From Glaciozyma antarctica PI12 (lineage: Eukaryota; Basidiomycota; Microbotryomycetes; Kriegeriales; Camptobasidiaceae), in NCBI GenBank assembly GCA_002917775.1, contig KZ627149.1, forward strand, positions 475,689-539,688: a DNA stretch of 64,000 nucleotides, written 5' to 3'. The position numbers were made by a program, and so were the translations under genes. Below the pieces are notes generated by a model. It was given only the letters and a program-made list of their open reading frames with translations. It did not search any database and was not told where the DNA came from. This document shows positions 56,808 through 64,000 of this stretch, piece by piece (the stretch's first letter is position 1; each line of letters opens with the position of its first letter).

Positions 56808-58359
56808 ATGCTTGCGTTCCAGGCTCTTGCCTACCTCGCCTTTGTCTCCAGCAGCACTGCCAGCCCTCTCCTGGAACGGCAAGCGCCTGGGGATCGTTCG
56901 TTCTCTCGTTCCGACCTGAAGAAGCCACGCTGACCTTCCCTCCTCCAACACAGGCCTCTACCCTCAAGCAAACCAACGCGGACCTCCTCCACTCGCATCT
57001 TGGATCGCAACTTACGAGGCTGCAAGGGCTTCAGGACGAATTCCGGCCATCGCAGTCGCGACGACCGCAGGAGCCTACCCTCCTGGGACGGATATGAATG
57101 CGGTGTGCTCGTGGAGTGCTTCTGGCTGATTTGGAGAGGAGGATCTCTACGACGCGCCGGCCGGAGTGTGAGTAGGCGAGTTGGTTCGCGGAGGAGGGGA
57201 GAGCTGATGGTGTCGTTTTTTTTTGCGTCGCAGGGTCGGGATCAGCTTCGATGATGGTCCGACGCAAGCTTCTCCTACGCTGTTCGCGTTTCTCAGGGCG
57301 CAGGGAATCAAAGCGACTCAGTTCTTCATCGGTGAGCGCTGCACTTTTGTGAATTTTGACGGCTCGCTGACTCGCTTCGCAGGATCGGCTATCCTCAACA
57401 ACCTCGAGATCTTTCAGCGTGCGGTAGACGACGAGCTACACCTCGCTGTGCATACCTGGTCGCACCCCTGTGCGTTCCTCTTTATTTGTGGTGTCCCTCG
57501 TCTTCAGCTGACTCGCTCTCCGCAGACATGACTACGCTGACGGACCTCGAAGTTCTCGGAGAGCTGGGCTGGACATGCCAGATCATCTACGACGAAGCTG
57601 GAGTAATTCCTGCATTCTGGTCCGTCGTCGCTCGTCAAATTCGGAGCATTCCTTTCGCTAACTTGCATTCGCAGGCGACCTCCTTACGGCGATGTCGACA
57701 ACCGCGTTCGCGCGATTGCGATGGAGGTGTTTGGGATGTCGACGGTGATCTGGAACAGGGACACGCGAGATTATGCCGTGGAAGACTTTGAGCTGGACGC
57801 GACGCTGGCGCAGCTGTACGCGGGTCCTAAAGACGAAGGACTGGTGCGTTTGACTTCGCACTCCTCGACAAGCGCTGACGATCCCTCATTCCCAGATTAT
57901 TCTCCACCACGATCTTTCAGAGCATACGGTTGGAGGCTTCACTCGTTCGTACCCTCAACTCGTCGCACAAGGCTGGACTCCCAGGTCCGTCCTCGCTTGC
58001 TCCATCACTATCGACCTAACCTCTTCGCAGGACCATCGCAGATCTGTACGAAGACGAATGGTACGTCGAAACCAGCGACGTCGGCGAGGGACCTAGCCCC
58101 AACATCACCACCACCACCGCACCATGTCCGTCTTCCCCGCGACGCCACATTCCGCCTCGCTGACCCTTCGCTCGCAGCTCCTCCAACTTCTACCCCGATG
58201 GCACTTCCAACTTTCACCTCTGATTTCCCTCGCATCTTGCAGTCTTCCCCTCCGCAGAGTACGCCGTCGCCGGTGTTTACGAAGACGGGCGCGGCGAGCA
58301 GGAGTGGAGGAAGTGCGATGGTCGTCGTGCTGGCGGGGTTGGTGGGGATGGCGCTTTAG
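56808..58359 (+). CDS. Chitin deacetylase (CE4), GPI-anchored, copy 2
   Basis: Tandem paralogue 297 bp downstream of copy 1. Signal peptide MLAFQALAYLAFVSSSTASP. Motifs: [90 protein letters not shown] and GLIILHHDLSEHTVGG, all catalytic residues kept. The C-terminal stalk is shorter than in copy 1 and ends GGSAMVVVLAGLVGMAL, a GPI-type signal, stop TAG 58357-58359. The final intron (GTCCGTCTT...CGCTCGCAG, about 58126-58178) is chosen because it joins TTTTAP to the stalk in frame. Intron positions around the motifs match copy 1, supporting duplication of a whole gene. Confidence 0.92.
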
Positions 58360-58725
58360 AGGGATCTGAACGGACGAGAGCATCATGGGACATTGGGAAG
58401 AGGGATGTAGAGCGATTCATCGAGGACAATGGAACTGTTTCGTACATAGGCGTCGGTCGGTGACGACGAGAGGATGGAGAGCGAGGAACTGCACGAGCTG
58501 GAAGCGCTGAGCTGGGAGAGTACGGAGCAGCTGAAGCTTTGGCTTTGTTGAGCAGTGTGCGAAGGCGAGCTGCGAGGGGGAGGAAGGCAAAGCGGCAAGT
58601 CTCAACCTGCTCGCTCGCGGGCAGGAACGCAGTGGTGGGTCGAGCAGAGTCGAAGCAGCGTACGTCGAATCCCAATAACTTGTGCACTTTCCAGAAGTAC
58701 AGCAACAACATCGTCGTGCGGATCC
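58360..58725. other. Convergent intergenic region, deacetylase 2 / DUF4604 gene
   Basis: Shared 3' regions of two convergent genes. The minus-strand open frame here has no motif or intron signals and is judged non-coding. Confidence 0.45.
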
Positions 58726-59501
58726 CTACTCGTCGTCCGCAAACGAGAGCATCGACTTCTTCTTCGCCTGGTCCTTCTTCTCCTTCTTTTTCGCCTTTTC
58801 CTTCTTCTCCTTCCCCAACTTCTCATCCCGCTCCTTGACCTCCTTCGCCAGCTTCTTCACCTCCGCCTCGACTTTGGAACGCTTGATGACATCCTCCCAC
58901 GATTCGCTCGGCAGCTCTTCGCCCTCCGCAAGCTTGCGTTGAGTGGGATTGGCGGCGGTGGAGGAGGAGAAGTTGAGCGACGCTGCGAGCTTGGTTTTGG
59001 AAGCGGGGGCGGAGGAGGCGGCGAGGGGATCTACAGCAAAGTCGGCTTTCGCTGCGAAGCGTCCTAGGATCAGCTGCGCTCTCGCGTCGGATAGAGACGA
59101 ACGGGCGTACCTGCAGCTCGTAACCGATCCACCTCGTCTCGACCCAAATGCTTCCCCTCGTTCAGAACCACCACAGCCGGCGCCTCCTCGCCTCTCCCCA
59201 TGTCCCAGCGATCCTCATCACTCTGGTCCTCCTCCTCCTCCCGGTCTCCATTCGGGTCGTCACTCGGTCGCTCGGGGATCGCAGGTCGTCCATGGCTGTC
59301 GAACGCTGGTGTGGGCGGCTTGGGACCTTGTAATGCGGCCATTGCGTTGCGCAGGAAGGCGGGCTGAGCAGCGGTGTAGGAGAGGCCGCGCAGCTTGGCT
59401 TTGGACGGGCCTGACGCGTCGTCGTCGTCCACGTCCCGAGTACGCTTGTTCCCTGGACCTCCCCCGCCTCCACCACCGCCTTTGCCGCCGCGTTTGCCCA
59501 T
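58726..59501 (-). CDS. DUF4604 protein (KIAA1143-like)
   Basis: Small highly charged, probably nuclear protein of unknown function, conserved from fungi to human KIAA1143. Start MGKRGGKGGG (59501) followed by a glycine run and NKRTRDVDD. Family hallmarks in order: LSYTAAQPAFLRNAMAAL (compare YVRPAEPAFLARF), APAVVVLNEGKHLGRDEVDR, the lysine-rich coiled tract EVKERDEKLGKKEKEKAKKK, and the C-terminal KKKSMLSFADDE (compare SLLSFDNE). One or two introns, at about 59064-59110. Stop TAG (complement of 58726-58728). Confidence 0.82.
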
Positions 59502-59776
59502 CGCCGAGGAGAGAGGGAGGAGGGGGAGCCGAGGTGGGTTGGTCTCTTAGAGCGCGGATGAGGATGTGGCCGAGGGAGTGCTTCCTGTAAGGCTTGAGCT
59601 GAGCTGTGCTATGGTCTGGTACTAAGTGGCGAGAGTGAGAAACGGAAGGTGCCAACTTGAGCGAGCGATCCCAAACGAGCCCACAGGCGAACGGCTCTCT
59701 CTCCTCAGGCTGTTAATTTGGCCCAGAGTCAGGTTCCCCATTTCCTGACTTCAATCTCTCAAACGAATTCGCTCAA

Positions 59777-62359
59777 GATGGTCAAGATCCGCAAGAGTGA
59801 GCTCAGCCTGACTCGAGAGAGGATTGAGGAGCAGCTGCTGACGACACTCGCCTTGCAGAGACCTCCAACAGAACGTCAACCCAGATGCGAGAGAAGGTGC
59901 GCTAGGGAGGGACTGGGAGCAGGCTGGGAGGGCGGAGCTAACCTCTCGAGGGGCGCAGGTAAAGCGCAAGGTCTCAGAATCACACCGCAAGCAGAAGAAG
60001 GCAGCTAAGAAGGACGTTACCTGGAAGTCGAGTACGTCCTCCTCCTCTCCTTCGCAGCTCCACAACAACGCTCATCAGCTCTCTGTGCAGACAAGCCCAA
60101 GGACATTGGAATCCCCAACAGCTTCCCGTTCAAGGACCAGCTTCTCGCAGAAGCAGCAGCAGAGAAGGCCCGAGTAAGCCAACTCTTTCCTCTCGAACTC
60201 TGGACCTCTCCTGACTTTCTCTCTCTCTCTCTCAGGCCGAACAGGAGAAGATCGACCGCCGTGAAGCCCAACGCGCTGGCACCTTTGGTTCCGCCACTCT
60301 CGCCTCTACTGCCGCTCTCGCTGCCGCTCTCGCCGCCGACTCGCAGCGCCTCGAGGACGAAATCGCAGAGAACGGAGAGGACGAGGACGAGGTCCTCGTG
60401 GCCGACCCCAGCTTGAAGCTCCACGCCAAGAGTCTTCGCAAGGTGCTCGAGGCGAGCGACGTTCTCATCGAGGTCTTGGACGCGCGCGACCCTGTCGGAA
60501 CGAGGTGCAGGGCTGTCGAGCGCGAGCTGAAGAGTTTGGATGGAGGACGGAAGAAGCTCGTTCTTGTGCTCAACAAGATTGGTGCGTCGAGCTCCTCTGC
60601 ATTCCTGGTACACGGAGCTAACCCTTTGCTGCAGATCTCGTCCCTCCCCCCGTCGTGCAAGCCTGGCTCGCTCATCTCCGCCTTCAAGCTCCTACCATCC
60701 CTTTCAAGTCCTCCACCCAGCAGCAGCGCAACCACCTCTCCGCGTCCTCCGTCCACACTCCCAACTCCGCTTCCGGATCTTCCACCAAGCCCCTCATGGA
60801 GCTCATCAAGGGATTCCGCCTCTCGGCTGGCCCCGTCTCTGCGGGCGAGCAGAAGGTCAAGCAGTCCCTCACGATCGGCCTCATTGGACACCCCAACGTC
60901 GGCAAGAGTTCTTTGATCAACACGCTCAAGCGGAGCAAGGCTTGCTCGGTCGCGCCGACGCCTGGATGGACGAAGGAGGTGCAGGAGGTCGTGCTGGAGA
61001 AGGGAGTTCGAGTGCTCGATTGCCCTGGAGTCGTGGTGGAGGCGCGTGGAGAGATTGAGGGTTCGTTGAGGGGGATGGTCAAGCCCGAGGACGTTCGGGA
61101 TCCCAAGGCACCGAGTGAGTTTGCGTTTCGGTGGGGCGCGCCTTGCGAAGGAAGCTGATCCTTCTCTCCCAGTCGAGCTCATTCTGCAGCGATGCAAGAA
61201 GGAGCACCTCATGATGCTCTACAACATCCCCGCCTTCAACAACGTTACGGAGTTCCTGATCGAGGTCGCTCGCGGCAAGGGTCGTCTCAAGAAGGTACGT
61301 CGTCCTCGCACCTCTCCCCGAGCCTCACTAACGCACTCACTTAGGGCGGAATCCCCGACGTCAACGGCACTGCCCGCTCCATCCTCCGCGACTGGGTCGC
61401 CGGCCGCATTCCCTACTACACCACTCCTCCCGCCGCCCCCGCCCCCGGCAGCGCCGCCGCTCTCGCCGCCATCGCCTCGACCTCGAACCTCGAGAACGTC
61501 TCGGCCTTGGACGTCAACAGCGCCACCCTCACCACCTCTTTTGCCCCCGCGTTCGACCTCGCCGCCCTCTTCGGCGAGGCTGACGCCGTCGCGTTTGGAG
61601 ACGCTGATCTGTCGATGGTCGGCAAGGGCGTGCGGATGGAAGGAGTTGAGGGCGAGAGCGAGGATGCGAATGTTGGTTGGATCACGGGCGATGGGAGATG
61701 AAGAGTACGATGGAGGAGATGGAGGATGACGATTGGGGCGATCAACGTTGATGATTTGCTCGAGGACGACGATGGGATGGACGAGGATGAGCCGGTGCAG
61801 GTCGCGAAGCCTGCGCCTAAGGAGAAGAAGGCGAAGCGGAACGCACCGACCAACATGGTTTCGGTCGAGCCTAGTAGCAAGAAGAACAAGTCGGTGTCGT
61901 TCTCCGCGAAGCCTCTTGGACCTACCGCTGGTGTTGCGTCTACTTCGGCGGCGCAGAAGGCGAAGCTCTTCACTCCTAACGACGCTGAAGCACCTGGTGC
62001 GTCCTTCCTCTCCTCCTCGTTTAGGACGTTCGCTGATGCCGTTCGCAGTCTCGCTCAACAAGGATATCAAGAAGAACGCGAAGAAGGACAAGAAGAAGGC
62101 GGCAAAGGTTAACGCCAAAGTCACCGAAGTCGAGAAGGAGCACGGCGAGGACGCAGAGATGCCTTCCAAGCCCAGAGGACGTCACGTCGTGAGCAGCATG
62201 GACGTCGACGAGGCCTACGTGAGTCGTTCTTGCTTCGGCGATGCGGAGATCGACGCTGATATTGTTCGAATCTCGCAGTCGTTCGAGGAGTTCTTCCCTT
62301 CGGCTGGAGGAAGGGCGAAGAAGGCGGCGCCGATGGAGGACGACGACGAGGAGCTGTGA
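59777..62359 (+). CDS. NUG1: Nucleolar GTPase NUG1/GNL3 (Grn1 family)
   Basis: Circularly permuted GTPase for 60S subunit maturation and export. Basic N-terminal Grn1 domain (MVKIRKKTSNRTSTQMREKV, KRKVSESHRKQKKAAKKDVT), coiled coil, then VLEASDVLIEVLDARDPVGT (G5 side), LVLVLNKIDLVPP (G4), IGLIGHPNVGKSSLINTLK (G1), APTPGWTKEVQEV (G2), LDCPGVVVEA (G3), the permuted order typical of YlqF/YawG proteins. C-terminal part: GIPDVNGTARSILRDWVAGR then an acidic/lysine-rich tail ending APMEDDDEEL, stop TGA 62357-62359. At about 61680-61750 the frame is broken by an in-frame TGA (61699-61701), with coding-like text in all three frames; a missed intron or sequence errors are possible. About ten introns. 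Confidence 0.87.
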
Positions 62360-62651
62360 GGTGGAGTTTTTGTTTTCGTACGGGCGACAAGAACCTTGGT
62401 TAGATCTGCAAGGCCTTTGTTGACCTTGTACCTATGCGTGCGTGCGAGAGGAGGAGCAGTTAATACGTCTCGTGTGCGCCGACGGGAGAAGCGGTCGCCT
62501 CGCTGCAGCTTTCTCGCTCGGTCTCTTGCAGAGCGCCGCACGAAGCTAAAATAGGTTCCGTTACAGCAATAAAGGAAATATGGGGGTATACAAGTACGGG
62601 CAAGAACGACGATATCTCGAGGAGGGAGTAATATGAGGACGCAGGCTCTTC

Positions 62652-64000
62652 CTACAATCCACCTCCTTCCAAAGCCTTGACGATCCTGCGCACCAAGTCT
62701 CATCAGCCACAGCTTCGGAGAAAAGAGTCGAAAGGGCACTCACCCAAAGGACGCAGCAGCAGCTGCTCCACCCACGCAAAGAGTCGAGAAGCACCCATAA
62801 GCGTACCCGCGCATGCCGACTTCCGCACCAGTGAGGTACGTCTTGACGGCGCCAAAAATAAGGAGGATGACGGTGGTGATGGCGATTGAGACGTAGAGAG
62901 CGTCGCGGGCTGAGGCGATGAGGAAGTAGGGGAGGAGGGGAACGAGTCCGCCGATAAAGTCTGTGGAGGGAGGGGATTAGCTTGGTTGGAGTGTAGCTTG
63001 AGAAGGAAGGAACGTACAAGATGAACCGATAGTGAAAGCACTGATAAAGAGTCGCATGTCCGACGTCTCCTCGATCCCTTCTCCAAACTTGAGCAGGAAC
63101 GCGGTGAGGCCCTTGTCGTCCTCGTCCTCCTCCTCCGCCTGCGGTAGCAATCGCAATCGCGTCCTGATCACCGGCACTGGAGAACTTGGGCGTTCGGGCG
63201 ATGGCTCGTAGGCACTTGCGGAAGATGGAGGGGTGAGGAGGCGGGATGGGGAGGGTGGCTTCGACTTTGAGGAGGGATCCAGCGACGCGGCGGGAGAGAG
63301 AGTCGTCGATACCGAGAGGGGATAGGATGGCGGCGACCTCGCGCTCCATCTCGCCTGCGCAAGAGCGGAGAACACGTTCCTGAGGAGAGAAGGAGAGATC
63401 AGTCCTCGGATCTCGTTTGAGGAGAGCGGTAACGTACTCGAGTCGTTTTGAGCAGGTAGCGGTAGTGATCACGCTCAGCTTGCGCGGAGAGGTATCCTCC
63501 CACTCCCATCGAGATGGCTCCGGAGACCAGCTCAGCTACTCCCGCCACATACACCAGTCATAGACGAGTCGAGATGAGCCGAGAGTCCGGCGGTGAGAGC
63601 GAAGGGCACGGTGAGACCTGCGCGAGAACAAGAGGTCAGCTCCTTGGCTCTCAGGAGAACGCCCGCTTGTGTGCGCACCATCTGCCAATCCACTGCCAGG
63701 GATAGGAAGACGCAAAGTCAGCTGAGTGCCTATCGAACAGGAGCGAACGAGCGTACATGATGACATCCTTGACGACAGCCGGGTCAATCAGCGAGCGCTC
63801 GTCATCTCCCTTGAGCTCCCTGCAGCAGATGGTCCGCTCGCGGTTGTGTTGGTCGCATTTAGCAGCTGTGGGGAGGGAGGAGGACGAGTTTGGTCAGCTT
63901 CTCCGAGTCCTCGAGCGACGCCACCGTGACTCACCAAGGGGAACGGGATCACTGCCTCCAGGAGTGCTGGTACCTGCGCTGAGTGACCAGACGGGCTTGG
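62652..64000 (-). CDS. CCC1: CCC1/VIT1-family vacuolar iron/manganese transporter (5' end outside window)
   Basis: Transports Fe2+/Mn2+ into the vacuole. The visible part starts mid-protein (KPVWSLSAGTSTPGGSDP at 64000), then CCRELKGDDERSLIDPAVVK, the first helices KDVIIGLADGLTVPFALTAG, VAGVAELVSGAISMGVGGYL (AELVSGAISM is the VIT1 hallmark), SAQAERDHYRYLLK and the metal-binding-domain-like helices EREVAAILSPLGIDDSLSRR. Later membrane segments: a glycine-rich helix pair near 63010-63090, VSIAITTVILLIFGAVKTYL and YGCFSTLCVGGAAAAASFG. C-terminus RRIVKALEGGGL then TAG (complement of 62652-62654). About eight introns. Family membership is firm from helices and motif order. Confidence 0.9.

Overview
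The window reads as a GC-rich nuclear segment of a basidiomycete yeast, most likely Pucciniomycotina/Microbotryomycetes (Rhodotorula-Sporobolomyces relatives). The grounds are about 30 closely packed eukaryotic genes, many introns of about 45-60 nt per gene with GTGCGT/GTGAGT/GTACGT donors, a CTGAC or CTAAC branch site about 20 nt before a GCAG acceptor, and proteins that are clearly fungal. I saw no CRISPR array, no rRNA or tRNA gene and no recognisable transposon.

Layout. 1-5489: the 3' end of an unidentified gene, NAA10 (N-terminal acetyltransferase), NOB1 (pre-rRNA D-site nuclease, minus) and LEU2. 5909-10043: a SIW14/OCA-type phosphatase, AIM19 (minus) and a lipoate-protein ligase that shares a 104-bp divergent promoter with AIM19. 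10198-16558: RPS11 with a 5'UTR intron, a RING/TRAF zinc-finger protein, clathrin light chain, HAM1, a hotdog thioesterase (minus) and NDUFAF3. 16609-25934: AFG1 (minus), VAC14, NOP14 (minus). 26148-33650: two co-oriented minus-strand genes of nuclear interest, a DNMT1-type cytosine methyltransferase and upstream of it a protein with FAR1/GCM-like zinc domains and a SAM-like tail. 34547-41956: a small protein gene, COQ10 (minus), SWA2/auxilin, ARB1. 42456-48605: a secreted copper radical (glyoxal-type) oxidase, an F-box-like protein and a conserved fungal protein of unknown function. 48585-53966: a tail-anchored coiled-coil protein with a dynein-adaptor-like CC1 box, and an ACOT9-like acyl-CoA thioesterase (both minus). 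54619-58359: two tandem chitin deacetylases. 58726-64000: a DUF4604 protein (minus), NUG1/GNL3 GTPase and the CCC1/VIT1 metal transporter (minus, running off the end).

There is no operon-like system. Loose themes are mitochondrial upkeep (AIM19, lipoate ligase, NDUFAF3, AFG1, COQ10, ACOT9-like), ribosome biogenesis (NOB1, NOP14, NUG1, ARB1, RPS11) and cell-wall/secreted enzymes (two deacetylases, one oxidase).

The observations most worth a second look are: an apparent U2-type AT-AC intron that restores the lipoate ligase active-site motif; an intron-like 57-nt block with a non-AG end splitting motif X of the methyltransferase; a FAR1-like/SAM protein with an in-frame TAA in its third zinc domain; a duplicated intron-exon unit in SWA2 that acts as a frame-breaking exon; and a fungal tail-anchored protein with a TRAK/HAP1-like CC1 box.
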